Origin: JAGTVG01 sp963699805
GTDB lineage: Bacteria; Bacteroidota; Bacteroidia; Cytophagales; Cyclobacteriaceae
Assembly: GCA_963699805.1 (NCBI GenBank)
Contig: CAVOVH010000002.1
Coordinates: 372,001 to 436,000 of the forward strand
Reading direction: 5' to 3'
DNA length: 64,000 bases
Within the stretch, counting starts at the first letter, position 1, and each line of letters begins with the position of its first letter. Below are positions 44,692 to 54,710 of the stretch, one piece after another. A program made the position numbers and the translations under genes. Below the pieces are notes generated by a model that saw only the letters and a program-made list of their open reading frames with translations, was not told the origin of the DNA and did no database searches.

Positions 44692-46350
44692 TTATTTTCT
44701 ATCAAGCTTCCAGCTGTCCTTCCAATCGATCGATTTTTCCTTCAGGAACCGGTCCAGTTCATCGATCACCCGGGCAGTATACACCATGCAGTTGATCCAT
44801 CCTTCCTGGTCGAGCAGGTCACTTACCAGGTAAGTGGGATAATGTCCGGTTTGCCTGTTTTGTGTATCTACGATCGTGTTGGCAAGGTCCATGGCTTTCG
44901 CGAGGTATAAAATATTGCCGGTCCTGTCGTAGGCCTGCATGAACACCTCGATCATATTCCCAGAACTGGCATTCACCGGGGTATAAAAATTATATTGCTC
45001 CAGCACACAAGGCGTCAGCCATTTGTCGCTGGTGATCCCCCAGCTGTCGATGTCATTCCGGTGGTCCCAGATCACAAACTGGTCTTCAGAGAATCGGATC
45101 AGGTCCTCCGCGAGTGCCAGTTTCTCTGGATCACCGGATTCATTCCTCAGCAGGAAACCGGCATAGCTGCAGGCCTGTCCCTTGGAAAGATTCCGGTAGC
45201 GTTCGCTGGGTTTCTGGTCCTCGAACTGCCCTTCCCAATTGAAATCCTCCACCATGTTTTCTTCAATGAAAGCAAGTGCCAGGTTCCGGCAGTAATCATA
45301 TTTTTGGATCCCATGATCCTCTTTGAGCCGGTTAAGGAAAGCAATGATTCCAGTCGGCACCACGTAATTCGGAGCCACCGGTTCCCCACTCCCGATATAG
45401 ATGAGAAGATACCAGGAACCATTACTGAGTTGCAATTCCCGGTAGGTATTGGCGATTCGCAGGGCTGCTTCGAGGTACTTTTTATCCCTTGTAAGATCAT
45501 ACAGGTCAAGATACGCCTCGCCTACCGTGGCCGGATAGATCAGCATGATCCGGTCGGCCAGGGACTCTCCCCGGTATTCGTCCATCATATCGGCATAGAT
45601 CGGACCGGTATAGGTGGGAGGGAAAAATTCCAGGGGACTCCCATCAGGTTGTGAAATGCCGATCAGGTAATCGGCCACGATCCGGGCGATTTTGATCGAA
45701 TGCTCTTTCTTTAATCCATTCTCTTCAAATTTTTCATAAAGCAACATCCCCTGGATCACGGCGGCAAACATTTTCGAAGGATATCCATACAGGCCGTATT
45801 CCGGATCGGGGGTGCCCTGTTCAAGCCAATGCTGGATGTAAGGGGCATGGTAGAGATATTTGACCAGCTGATACACGCTGGTCCGGTAATCCACCTCCGG
45901 ACGACGGTAAGGACCGCGATAGGGAGAGGCTTTATGAAAAACACGCACTCCGGCCGTATCCAGGGCTTTTTCCCCGCTCATAGCCAGGACTGTGAGGGAT
46001 ACCTTGCCAACGGGCAGGTCATTCCAGATCAGAGATAAGGATTCCCAGGGGGCATCGGCAATGAAAGTATAATCCAGCCCGGATGAATCGGCCCGGGCAA
46101 TAAACTGGTAGGCTTCCGCTCCCTGCACCTTTTCGAAATCAAAGGAAGGCGCGTAGATAAAACGCTGTGCGTAGGTATTCCAGAATGTGCGTTCCCCCGG
46201 AATGCCAGGATGAACAGGGATGAGGGATTCGGCCAAAGCTGCTTCGCGCAACTGATTTGAGTCGGGAAGGGACAATGGTTGTTCGGAATGTATTGTTTTG
46301 CATCCAAAGGAAAAGATCAAAAAATAGATGATTGTTTTTTTATTCATCAA
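44692..46350 (-). CDS. Six-hairpin glycosidase-like lipoprotein
   Basis: A 552-residue predicted lipoprotein (FLIFSFGCKTIHSE, cysteine about residue 17). An N-terminal region of about 130 residues looks beta-rich, and the rest reads as repeated helical hairpins: YGYPSKMFAAVIQGMLLYEKF, YPATVGEAYLDLYDLT, YLEAALRIANTYRELQLSNGSW, VEDFNWEGQFEDQ and SSGNMIEVFMQAYDRTGN. This is the pattern of an (alpha/alpha)6 barrel in glycoside hydrolases or C5-epimerases. I cannot name a family or catalytic pair. It probably acts on glycans in the periplasm or at the cell surface. Confidence 0.55.
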   Translation of the reverse strand: MMNKKTIIYFLIFSFGCKTIHSEQPLSLPDSNQLREAALAESLIPVHPGIPGERTFWNTYAQRFIYAPSFDFEKVQGAEAYQFIARADSSGLDYTFIADAPWESLSLIWNDLPVGKVSLTVLAMSGEKALDTAGVRVFHKASPYRGPYRRPEVDYRTSVYQLVKYLYHAPYIQHWLEQGTPDPEYGLYGYPSKMFAAVIQGMLLYEKFEENGLKKEHSIKIARIVADYLIGISQPDGSPLEFFPPTYTGPIYADMMDEYRGESLADRIMLIYPATVGEAYLDLYDLTRDKKYLEAALRIANTYRELQLSNGSWYLLIYIGSGEPVAPNYVVPTGIIAFLNRLKEDHGIQKYDYCRNLALAFIEENMVEDFNWEGQFEDQKPSERYRNLSKGQACSYAGFLLRNESGDPEKLALAEDLIRFSEDQFVIWDHRNDIDSWGITSDKWLTPCVLEQYNFYTPVNASSGNMIEVFMQAYDRTGNILYLAKAMDLANTIVDTQNRQTGHYPTYLVSDLLDQEGWINCMVYTARVIDELDRFLKEKSIDWKDSWKLDRK

Positions 46351-46500
46351 TTTCCTGTTGAAAAATGTATGGCCCTGTTTAAATCAAGTTAAATATACGA
46401 TAGATCGTGGTGTGCCTTTTCTTTTTTTATTAAAACCTTTTTTATTTATAAAATTGATTAATTTCTTTTTTCAGAGATATGCTCAACAAACTTGATTTCA

Positions 46501-46890
46501 TTAATTACGCTTAGGTATACGTGTAATGATGGCTTTGGTTCCATTAGCTACGACGATATACTCAATAAAATCACCTTCATCTTCACAACCGAATTCAAAC
46601 CATTTTGGAAATCTTCTGGGTTGGAAAGGGATCGTTCTCCCGGTAGGCTGATCCTTTTCATTGAGGATACAAATATCCCCGCTGATCACATCGGTTGAAT
46701 CAGTAACCGTTTGAAATGGTGAAAATGAAGCTTTTATAACTTTTGGATCCTTGAAATGTATTTTTGAACCACTAGACGACAGCACTTTTCCGCGCACGGC
46801 CTGAATTTTTGGTGGAGTTGAAATAAATCCTGCCACCATACCCAGCGCGATAAGTAAAAGAACACCTAAGAAAATTTTTTTTGTTTTCAT
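46501..46890 (-). CDS. Hypothetical exported protein, 129 residues
   Basis: A small protein with a hydrophobic N-terminus (FLGVLLLIALGMVAGFIST) and a short beta-rich body. It has two cysteines (GDICILN and FGCEDEGDF). I do not recognise it. It lies alone 150 bp after the glycosidase-like gene and faces the giant kinase across a divergent gap. Confidence 0.55.
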   Translation of the reverse strand: MKTKKIFLGVLLLIALGMVAGFISTPPKIQAVRGKVLSSSGSKIHFKDPKVIKASFSPFQTVTDSTDVISGDICILNEKDQPTGRTIPFQPRRFPKWFEFGCEDEGDFIEYIVVANGTKAIITRIPKRN

Positions 46891-47027
46891 TTTATTTTAT
46901 TTTAACACGCAAAATACAAAAAATTCAAATAATCCAGCATAATTGCCCAAGAATTGCCCACTCGCAAATTGTATTATATTAATATTCTCCTTTATTTTAA
47001 AAAATGGATCACGAATCATAACCCTTC

Positions 47028-50000
47028 ATGATAGTAAAAACAATAAGTTTTGTTTTCAGTTTCTTATTCATTTGGTCCAGTCTATTCCCGCAGAATATTT
47101 TTATCCGAAATATAACAAGAAACGATTTTAATGAATTAAAATCTCCTGTCGGGCCGCAAAACTGGGACGTTGCGCAGGATACACTGGGTCGTATATGGGT
47201 TGCCAATACATCAACGGTGTTGTTGTTCGATGGTATTAACTGGTCCGCAGTCAGAAGCACTGAAAACAAGGGCATTCGAAATTTTATTCTGAATGATGAC
47301 CAGATCCTATTTGCAGGTGGCGATGAGGATATCGGATATTTTACCCAGGATGGGCGGGGACTTCCAATCTATGCTTCCCTGATGCATTTATTAAAGGAGG
47401 AAGATAGGGACATTGGCACCGTACGTTCAGTTGCCGTACACAATAATGCCGTTTTTTTTAAAACAAGTGATTTTCTGATAATGTATCAGCATGATTCTGT
47501 AAAAATATGGGAAGCAAAATCCAGGCAAAATTCATTGAGTCAACTGGATGACGGGATCCTTTTTCAGAACGATCAATATGACCTTCTTGTTCTGAAAGAC
47601 GAAAAGATTGATACATTATATAAGTTTGAAAATCATAAATCGTTCAGGATCATTAAAGGATTTAATATCGAGCCGAATGGGTATATTTTATTCAGCGAAA
47701 AATCCGGGATCTACATTTTATCAGGTAACCAACTCAGGAAGTATCCCACGCAAATCGATGATCTACTTCAAAACATTGAAATTGAAGAGGTAAAACAGTT
47801 TGGTGACAATCAATATGTGCTGGCTACCAAGGGGGCGGGCATTATTTTTCTTGACCGCAGCGGATCTTTGATCAAACAGATCAATACACGAAAAGGCCTT
47901 CAGAGTAATACCTGCTACAATATGTATCGTGATAAACAGGAGGGTTGGTGGCTGTGCCTGGATAACGGAATTAGCAGGATGGAATATCCGTCAGCCTTGA
48001 CGTATTTCGATGTAACCAATGGTCTTGAAGGAATTGTATTAACGACACTGAATACGGGAGATTACCTCTATGTGGGCACCACCAACGGACTTTATTATAT
48101 CCAACCCGATTCGGAAGAAAATTTTAAACGCATTGAAAATGTCGGAGAGGTATGGGATGTAAAATCCATGAATGAGCGGATATGGGTGGCATCAAGTGAT
48201 GGGATTTTTATCGTCAATAAGACTATAGCGAAAAAAATCGTGGAGGTAAAAGCAAGAACAATCGCGGCCAGCCATCATTCAGATCTTATATGGGCTGGTC
48301 TGGAGAAAGGATTTGGCTGGTTATTATTGTCCGAGGGTACCTGGAAATGGCATGAATCAGAAGTACAGGTGGATCACCAGATCCGCACCATTGCACAGGA
48401 AAATGACTCCGTATTGTGGGTTTCAGATGATAAGCTTTCACGGCTGGTATTTGATACGAAACGGAATAAAATGATCCGATTGCAAACATTTGACAAAAGA
48501 CAGGGCTTGACAGAAGATTTTTGGATCATTGAATCATACATCATCAACAATAAATTGTTATTGGGAACGCCAAAAGGATTATACAGATTTGATGAAGGTT
48601 ATGATTTATTTATTCCGGATACGACCTATGGTAAATTATTCGCCAACCAGGGAAGGGATGCCTATGCATTGGCAGAAGACCCGAAAGGGCAATTCTGGTT
48701 GAGTTCAAACCGCGCATCAGGCCCTTTGATCCAACAGGTTGACGGGACCTATCAATGGGATACCCTGGGTTTGTCCAGGCTAATAAAGACAGATATATGG
48801 CGAATTGTTCCCGACGCAAACGGTATTGTTTGGTTTTGTACCACCGATGGATTGTACAAATATGATACAAGGGTTAAATCCTCATTCGAAAAAAATTACC
48901 GTACCTTGATCAATCAAATAGCGTTGAATGGCGATTCCGTTATTTTTTATCATTGGAATTTTTCAGGAAATCCGTTGGGAAAATCGATCCACTTTCCCGT
49001 ACTGGATTTCAATTATAATAGTATAAGATTCTCCTTTTCTTCCACAAGCTATAACGTGGGAGAAAATATTCAATATTCATATAAACTGGAAGGATATGAT
49101 GAACACTGGTCGGATTGGGTCAATGAATCCATCAAGGAGTATACGGAGTTATCACCAAAAACCTATCATTTTAAAATTAAATCGAGAAATCTGTATAAAG
49201 TAGAAACAAAAGAAACGTCCTTTTCATTTTCAATACTTCCACCCTGGTACAGGACCTGGTTAGCGTATGGATTTTATGGTCTTTTTGGAATTGGATTGAT
49301 CATTGTCGTAGATCGAATTCAAAGGAAAAGACTGTATTTAAGACAACAAGCAAAGATCCGCATGCAAGAGAAAGAACTCGAAAGGGAGCGGGAAATATCC
49401 AATAAATTACGTAAGGTAGATAAACTCAAAGATGAATTTCTCGCACATACCTCCCACGAATTGAGAACCCCACTCAATGGAATCATTGGTATATCCGAAT
49501 CCCTGCAGGATCAGTTAGATAAAATGGATCGGAACCTCGTATTGAAAAACCTATCGATGGTTGTATCATCCGGCAAACGGTTGGCCAATATGGTAAACAG
49601 TATTTTAGACTATTCCAAACTCAAATCAAAAGAACTGGAGCTGAAAATAAAAAAGGTTGATCTGAGTTCACTTGTCGAGATCGTATTGACGATGAGCAAA
49701 CCTTTAATTTCTTCTGACAAGGTACAAATCCTCAATCAAATACCCATCGATTTCCCAATGGTCCTGGCTGATGAAAATCGTTTACAGCAGATCCTTTATA
49801 ACCTGATTGGGAATGCCATAAAATTTACGGAGAAGGGTTCAATTTCAATCACGGCAGAGAAAAATAACAATATGGCATTAATTTCCGTGAAGGATACGGG
49901 CATGGGAATTCCTGAAGATAAAAAGGAGCGTATTTTTGAATCCTATGAACAATTGGACCTTGATGTCAACCGGGAATTTATTGGAACAGGCTTGGGACTT

Positions 50001-51428
50001 ACCATCTCTAAAAATCTGGTTGAGTTACATGGAGGCAGTATATGGGTTGAATCGTCTTTGAATACAGGATCTAGGTTTTATTTTACGCTTCCGGTGAGTG
50101 ATATTAAGCCTGATCCTCTGGTCTCTGATCTAGCCCAAAAACCTACTATCGAGGAGATTGGAATGAAATCAAAAGTGAATGGGAAAGGCGAATTTAAAAT
50201 CCTGATTGTCGATGATGAACCGGTGAACCGGCAGGTGTTAATTAATCATCTGAGAGAAGAACATTATCATCTCACCTTGGCTTCCAGTGGGCGGGAAGCG
50301 CTTGAATTGATTGAGAGGGAACCGTTCGATCTGATACTATTGGATGTCATGATGCCTGGTACGTCAGGATATGAAGTTTGCCTTAAGATTAGAGAAGTAC
50401 ACACACTGAATGAACTTCCGGTTATTTTTATCACGGCCAAAGATCAGATCAAGGACCTTGTTGAAGGATTATCGTATGGGGGGAATGATTATATTACCAA
50501 GCCTTTTTCCAAGCAGGAATTACTGGCCAGGATCAGAACGCATTTAAAACTGCTTAAAATCAATGATTCCTATTCCAGGTTCATTCCTTATGAATTTATA
50601 AGATCACTTGGCAGGGAGAGTATTATGGATGTCCATTTAGGAGACCAGATAGAAAAGGAAGTTACTATATTATTTACAGATATCAGGGATTATACAACTT
50701 TGGCTGAGAAGATGTCACCCAGTGAGAATTTTAAGTTCCTGAATTCATTTTTAAGTAAGATCGGGCCTGTCATCAGAAAAAATAATGGTTTTATTATGCA
50801 TTATCTGGGAGATGGTTTGATGGCACTTTTCCCGGATGACGCTTCAAATGCTGTTTTAGCCTCCGTGGAAATTCAGCAGGCATTGGCACAGTTTAATATG
50901 GCTGGGCCAGAAAAAATTCCCGGTACTGTTCAGGTTGGAACCGGTATGCACACAGGAAAATTGATTTTAGGGATATTGGGCGATGACCAAAGGATGGATG
51001 CCAATGTGGTTTCAGATGCGGTGAATACAGCGTCACGTATGGAAGGATTGACAAAATATTACGGTGCTTCTTCAATTATCAGTGAAGACACTTTATCGAA
51101 TATCCGGAACGAGAAAGAAATAAACCATCGATTTTTGGGTTTGGTTAGGGTGAAAGGAAAGTCCAATCCATTAAAAATATATGAACTCTTGGATGGTGTG
51201 GAATCAGAGACAAACCGATTGAAAATTGAATTAAAAGATCTTTTTGAAAAGGGCCTCGAACATTATTTTAGCCAGGAGTTTGTTGAGGCCGCATCGGTGT
51301 TCAAAACGGTTTCCTTGAAAAATCCAAGCGATCTCGGCGCAAATAAATATCTTAGAATATGTGCCAGGTTGATGGTAGATGGCGTGGACGATACTTGGGA
51401 TGGCGTTGAATCTATGGTGACGAAATAA
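47028..51428 (+). CDS. Hybrid two-component sensor with cyclase output domain
   Basis: A 1466-residue protein. Signal peptide (about 1-22), then a periplasmic beta-propeller region of two-component-type repeats (WDVAQDTLGRIWVANTS, GWWLCLDNGISRMEYP), a Y_Y_Y domain (about 665-735, YSYKLEGYDEHWSDWV), one membrane helix (about 745-765), histidine kinase (SHELRTPLNGIIG; DTGMGIP; GTGLGLTIS), a receiver (ILIVDDEPVN, LILLDVMMPGTSG) and a class III cyclase domain (about 1205-1390) with FTDIRDYTT, YLGDGLMALF and DAVNTASRMEG. Most sensors of this plan end in an AraC-type DNA-binding domain. Here the output is a cyclase with both metal Asp and the Asn/Arg pair kept. The purine-selecting Lys is not obvious (IMHYLGDG). 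The extracellular ligand is probably a glycan, by family habit. Confidence 0.9.
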   Translation: MIVKTISFVFSFLFIWSSLFPQNIFIRNITRNDFNELKSPVGPQNWDVAQDTLGRIWVANTSTVLLFDGINWSAVRSTENKGIRNFILNDDQILFAGGDEDIGYFTQDGRGLPIYASLMHLLKEEDRDIGTVRSVAVHNNAVFFKTSDFLIMYQHDSVKIWEAKSRQNSLSQLDDGILFQNDQYDLLVLKDEKIDTLYKFENHKSFRIIKGFNIEPNGYILFSEKSGIYILSGNQLRKYPTQIDDLLQNIEIEEVKQFGDNQYVLATKGAGIIFLDRSGSLIKQINTRKGLQSNTCYNMYRDKQEGWWLCLDNGISRMEYPSALTYFDVTNGLEGIVLTTLNTGDYLYVGTTNGLYYIQPDSEENFKRIENVGEVWDVKSMNERIWVASSDGIFIVNKTIAKKIVEVKARTIAASHHSDLIWAGLEKGFGWLLLSEGTWKWHESEVQVDHQIRTIAQENDSVLWVSDDKLSRLVFDTKRNKMIRLQTFDKRQGLTEDFWIIESYIINNKLLLGTPKGLYRFDEGYDLFIPDTTYGKLFANQGRDAYALAEDPKGQFWLSSNRASGPLIQQVDGTYQWDTLGLSRLIKTDIWRIVPDANGIVWFCTTDGLYKYDTRVKSSFEKNYRTLINQIALNGDSVIFYHWNFSGNPLGKSIHFPVLDFNYNSIRFSFSSTSYNVGENIQYSYKLEGYDEHWSDWVNESIKEYTELSPKTYHFKIKSRNLYKVETKETSFSFSILPPWYRTWLAYGFYGLFGIGLIIVVDRIQRKRLYLRQQAKIRMQEKELEREREISNKLRKVDKLKDEFLAHTSHELRTPLNGIIGISESLQDQLDKMDRNLVLKNLSMVVSSGKRLANMVNSILDYSKLKSKELELKIKKVDLSSLVEIVLTMSKPLISSDKVQILNQIPIDFPMVLADENRLQQILYNLIGNAIKFTEKGSISITAEKNNNMALISVKDTGMGIPEDKKERIFESYEQLDLDVNREFIGTGLGLTISKNLVELHGGSIWVESSLNTGSRFYFTLPVSDIKPDPLVSDLAQKPTIEEIGMKSKVNGKGEFKILIVDDEPVNRQVLINHLREEHYHLTLASSGREALELIEREPFDLILLDVMMPGTSGYEVCLKIREVHTLNELPVIFITAKDQIKDLVEGLSYGGNDYITKPFSKQELLARIRTHLKLLKINDSYSRFIPYEFIRSLGRESIMDVHLGDQIEKEVTILFTDIRDYTTLAEKMSPSENFKFLNSFLSKIGPVIRKNNGFIMHYLGDGLMALFPDDASNAVLASVEIQQALAQFNMAGPEKIPGTVQVGTGMHTGKLILGILGDDQRMDANVVSDAVNTASRMEGLTKYYGASSIISEDTLSNIRNEKEINHRFLGLVRVKGKSNPLKIYELLDGVESETNRLKIELKDLFEKGLEHYFSQEFVEAASVFKTVSLKNPSDLGANKYLRICARLMVDGVDDTWDGVESMVTK

Positions 51429-51486
51429 AGAATCCCTAATATTCAGTCCATTTTTAAATGGATAAAGAAAGTTCTGAGTAACTATG

Positions 51487-53448
51487 CTAAATCGATTTTA
51501 TGGTATACCGGATTTTCCCTTCTTTTTTTGGATCATTCATTATCATCCGAATTCTGATCACTTCATCTCCCCAGACAGGTTTTAATCTCTGATCATCAAT
51601 TTTAATATTTTCTGTTTTGACAGAAAATTGATTTGCATCGTACTCGATGATCAGATGAAATGGATTTTCCGGTGACTTTTCCTTAAAATCAATTTTCCCA
51701 TCCTGGTTGATATCCACCTGGCAGGGGGTCATGAAACTTAAAAAAGTCGGGCCTTCCACTTTCTCAAGGCTGTATTCCTCATTTACCTGGATGGATTTAC
51801 CCCGTTGGAATTTAAGCGCCCTTTTCCAGGAAATGACACCTGCCTCTTCCGGATAGGCACCGGCCAGGTCAACCGCAAAATTAACGGTTTTTGGACTCTC
51901 ACTGAAAGAAACATCCCGGGACCTGAATTCACGGCCATCCTGCTGCATGCTCCCATTGATGGTGGGCAGTGTATGAAACTGGGATTGCATGGTCCAGATG
52001 GTGTACCGCTGATCGCTGAAAGTTTCCCGTCTATATTCTTCAACTCCAATATCAATCAAGACGGGTTTGCCGTCATAGTAAACAATATAATTTCCTACAT
52101 CATTATGATTATGGCTTTCAGCATTATGACCTCCTTTACCAGCCAGGTATAATCCTTGATTAGATCCTTCTGAGGACCGGGCGCCGAAAATCTCAGTTTC
52201 GGGTAACCAGAAACCGGCAATCAGGGGTTCAATGTCCGGATAGACCGCAATTTCGTTATAGCTGAACAAGGCATTCAATTTCCGACCCATGATATACGAT
52301 CCCGTACTGAATTCATCTTTCTCCAGCTTCAGTGCTGCAAAGCCCATCATGGTGGGGTTATCCGTTCGTTTTCCGTATCGGTAAACAATATCCGGATAAA
52401 TGCTGATCTTGCCTGAAGCATCGGCAAAGTTGATGAAATAGGGGCCTGAAATATAAACCTTGTAAATATAACTTCCGATATTTTTCACCAGGGGATGGTC
52501 ATAAAGGTCGATCTGACCTTTACTCGAGGTGTACAGCAATTCCAGGCAATCGAACAGGGATCCGCCTGCATGTCCCCAGTAACCGGGGCCCTCGTCACAA
52601 CCTCCATCGTCCGGATAGACATTCAAAAAATTGTCCAGGCAAACCATCGCCTTTTCCAGGCTTTCAGCTTTCCGTTCCGGATTTTTTTCCATGATCAGGT
52701 CACAGGTGATCCAGTTGGAGATGATCCAGGGATTCCAGTTATTCACGATGTCACCTTCACCCAATCCCATCCACCAGAAATCATTCCGCTCCAGGACCGG
52801 TGCAAGGATCCTTTTATTGATCTCATGTTCAATTCTTTCACAGATGACCGGTGTGATCAGGTCAAGTTCCTTTTTAAGGAAATAATAAGTCCAGGAAAGG
52901 GTTGTGCCCGTTTCAGCTGCAAATAGATCAACAACGTCTTCTTCATAAGTTGGCAGCGGCGTAAATCCGATGGATTGGCCTGAAATATGGGCCGGGATAC
53001 ACCAGGAACTTTCTTCAGAGATGGCCCAGATCCCGTTCACGATTTGATCCAGGTATCTTCCTTTGCCTTCTATCATTTCGCCAATGACCAGGTTGGCCAG
53101 ATTGGTCCTGCGTTCAAAATAGACTGATTGGAAGTTGCTCCGGTTGCCATTCCTCGTATATTCCATATACAGTATGGCAGGCAGGGTGGGCCATGTATAG
53201 CCCAAGGCCTCTTCAGCAGCCTCCAGATGCGCTTTTTTTATCATTTCAGGCAGGTTATTCCAGGCTTCCCGGTCTTCATATGCGGGGAAGGGATTCCATA
53301 CGGTTTGCGCGTTGTATATTTCCAAAATTTTTCCTTTGTCAAATTTTGATGAAAGAAGATCCCGTTGATGATTTACCTGTGAGAAGGTATTAAAGATTAT
53401 TCCCTGGATAACAAGGAGAGTTATTAAAAAATACGTTATGGCTTTCAT
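51487..53448 (-). CDS. Heparinase II/III-family protein
   Basis: A 653-residue exported protein with signal YFLITLLVIQGIIFNTFSQ. Residues about 40-350 are helical hairpins (toroid) and about 400-650 a beta-sandwich, the order in heparinase II/III-like lyases. The phrase NAESHNHNDVGNYIVYYDGKPVLIDIG carries the conserved HNHND motif with a metal or catalytic His; full 20-residue spans are not needed to see it. It would cleave uronic-acid-containing glycans by beta-elimination. It lies next to the giant sensor kinase on the opposite strand, a plausible regulatory pairing. Confidence 0.8.
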   Translation of the reverse strand: MKAITYFLITLLVIQGIIFNTFSQVNHQRDLLSSKFDKGKILEIYNAQTVWNPFPAYEDREAWNNLPEMIKKAHLEAAEEALGYTWPTLPAILYMEYTRNGNRSNFQSVYFERRTNLANLVIGEMIEGKGRYLDQIVNGIWAISEESSWCIPAHISGQSIGFTPLPTYEEDVVDLFAAETGTTLSWTYYFLKKELDLITPVICERIEHEINKRILAPVLERNDFWWMGLGEGDIVNNWNPWIISNWITCDLIMEKNPERKAESLEKAMVCLDNFLNVYPDDGGCDEGPGYWGHAGGSLFDCLELLYTSSKGQIDLYDHPLVKNIGSYIYKVYISGPYFINFADASGKISIYPDIVYRYGKRTDNPTMMGFAALKLEKDEFSTGSYIMGRKLNALFSYNEIAVYPDIEPLIAGFWLPETEIFGARSSEGSNQGLYLAGKGGHNAESHNHNDVGNYIVYYDGKPVLIDIGVEEYRRETFSDQRYTIWTMQSQFHTLPTINGSMQQDGREFRSRDVSFSESPKTVNFAVDLAGAYPEEAGVISWKRALKFQRGKSIQVNEEYSLEKVEGPTFLSFMTPCQVDINQDGKIDFKEKSPENPFHLIIEYDANQFSVKTENIKIDDQRLKPVWGDEVIRIRMIMNDPKKEGKIRYTIKSI

Positions 53449-53521
53449 ATGACAGGCTTTTGAGTTCTAGGTAAAAAAGATATGATTTTTAAAAAGAAAA
53501 TAATACAAAAATTAATATTAA

Positions 53522-54481
53522 TCAGCTCAGTTTCCAAAAAGGTTTTAAATACTGTTTCAATTCATTCATTCTTCGATTAAATTCAATCAAAACATATTCT
53601 GAAGACCGCGTGGCAGGCTCTTCAAAAGGTTGGTTTTGTCCGTTCATACCCGCCAGGAAATTATCAAAACATTTTGGCAGGAATTGCAGGTTATATCCCC
53701 CTTCCAATACGGCAAAAACCTGGCTGAATTCATTTCGCAATATTTTCCCAGTCTCATAAAATACATTTGCACTCAGATTCAGGTTCAAAAGGGGATCGGA
53801 ATGATGGGCATCAAATCCGGCGGATACAGCCACCACATCCGGCTTGAACTGATGTACAACTGGAAGTAAAGTAAGTAAGGATTCCAGGTATAGGTCATCA
53901 GAACTTCCAGGAGGGAGTGGCACATTAATCGTATATCCTTTGCCTTTTTCGCTACCCATATCATTTACATATCCTTTGCCGGGGAAGGCCGGGTACTGAT
54001 GGATCGAAAGATAAAGCACCTGATCCGTGGAATAGAAAAAGTATTCTGTACCATCCCCGCAATGACCGTCAAAATCGAGAATAAATACTTTTTTACCTTG
54101 GGTCACAAGATTCTGGACAGCGATGGCAATGTTGTTGAATAAACAGAATCCGCTGGCATAGTGCGGATAAGCATGATGACCGGGTGGGCGTACCACTGCA
54201 AATCCCTGTGTCCGGGCGGCTTCTACCGCAGCCCCTACCGCATATACAGCACATTCATAACTTTTTAGGGAAGTCACCGTATCCGGATCGAGCGCTTCTT
54301 CCCTTGCAGAGGCTTTCCTGACCATTCCGATATAATTCCTGTCATGGACCAGTTCCAGGTATTTTTCCCCGCTTTCAAATTCCGTTCTTTTAAGTTCCCC
54401 CAAAGCTTTCAGACGGTTCGCATTTTCCGGGTGGTATCCGGTATCATGTTCAAGAAAAATGGGATTGTAGATAATTTTCAT
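53522..54481 (-). CDS. Histone deacetylase/acetylpolyamine amidohydrolase-family protein
   Basis: A 319-residue cytoplasmic zinc deacetylase-fold protein. Active-site motifs in order: DTGYHPENANRLKAL, VVRPPGHHAYPHYASGF (tandem His), FILDFDGHCGDGTEYFF (zinc Asp and His) and VSAGFDAHHSDPL (zinc Asp). The Tyr of the classical active site is represented by GGYNL near residue 285. Likely substrates are acetylated polyamines or small amines rather than histones. Its start lies about 80 bp before the tRNA-Ser promoter. Confidence 0.9.
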   Translation of the reverse strand: MKIIYNPIFLEHDTGYHPENANRLKALGELKRTEFESGEKYLELVHDRNYIGMVRKASAREEALDPDTVTSLKSYECAVYAVGAAVEAARTQGFAVVRPPGHHAYPHYASGFCLFNNIAIAVQNLVTQGKKVFILDFDGHCGDGTEYFFYSTDQVLYLSIHQYPAFPGKGYVNDMGSEKGKGYTINVPLPPGSSDDLYLESLLTLLPVVHQFKPDVVAVSAGFDAHHSDPLLNLNLSANVFYETGKILRNEFSQVFAVLEGGYNLQFLPKCFDNFLAGMNGQNQPFEEPATRSSEYVLIEFNRRMNELKQYLKPFWKLS

Positions 54482-54562
54482 ATCTGGCGTGATGATTTAA
54501 TAGTTGGCGTTAATGTAAAAAAAATCCGGCAATTTAAATCGTCCATAAAACTAATTTTTGCC

Positions 54563-54570
54563 TATCTTTG
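54563..54570 (+). promoter_or_regulatory. tRNA-Ser promoter, -7 element
   Basis: TATCTTTG fits TAnnTTTG and lies 11 bp before the first tRNA-Ser half (54582). No similar box precedes the intact copy at 54958. The -33 box is unclear. Confidence 0.65.
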
Positions 54571-54581
54571 CAATCCGATAT

Positions 54582-54684
54582 AGAGGGCTGGCGGAGTGGT
54601 CGATCGCGGCGGTCTTGTGCCGACCCGATTTTATCGGGTCAGGCATGCCTGATCCCGACGTAAGTCGGGAGTCGGCAAAAACCG
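54582..54684 (+). pseudogene. Interrupted 5' half of tRNA-Ser(UGA)
   Basis: 54580-54617 is identical, base for base, to 54956-54993, the 5' part of the intact tRNA-Ser up to the second base of its anticodon. After a 60-nt insertion (54618-54677) the copy resumes with AAAACCG (54678-54684), the rest of the anticodon loop and stem, then diverges. The variable arm, T arm and 3' acceptor are missing, so it cannot make a tRNA. It sits directly after the promoter box, so this is probably the original gene's 5' end. Confidence 0.85.
54618..54677 (+). repeat. 60-nt cloverleaf-like inverted-repeat element inside the tRNA half
   Basis: A 7-bp closing stem, TGCCGAC (54618-54624) with GTCGGCA (54671-54677), encloses three hairpins: CCGAT-TTT-ATCGG (54625-54637), TCAGG-CATG-CCTGA (54639-54652) and CCCGAC-GTAA-GTCGGG (54654-54669, a GNRA loop). 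It splits the anticodon between its second and third bases with no loss of tRNA sequence. Either a REP/MITE-like hairpin or a structured RNA element. Confidence 0.75.
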
Positions 54685-54710
54685 ATTAGGAAGTTATTAA
54701 ACCAGCTGAT

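Noticed and set aside
54618..54677. A group I or group II intron or archaeal-type intron in the tRNA
   Set aside because: The insert is only 60 nt with simple hairpins, and the tRNA copy it interrupts lacks its 3' half, so splicing would not yield a tRNA.
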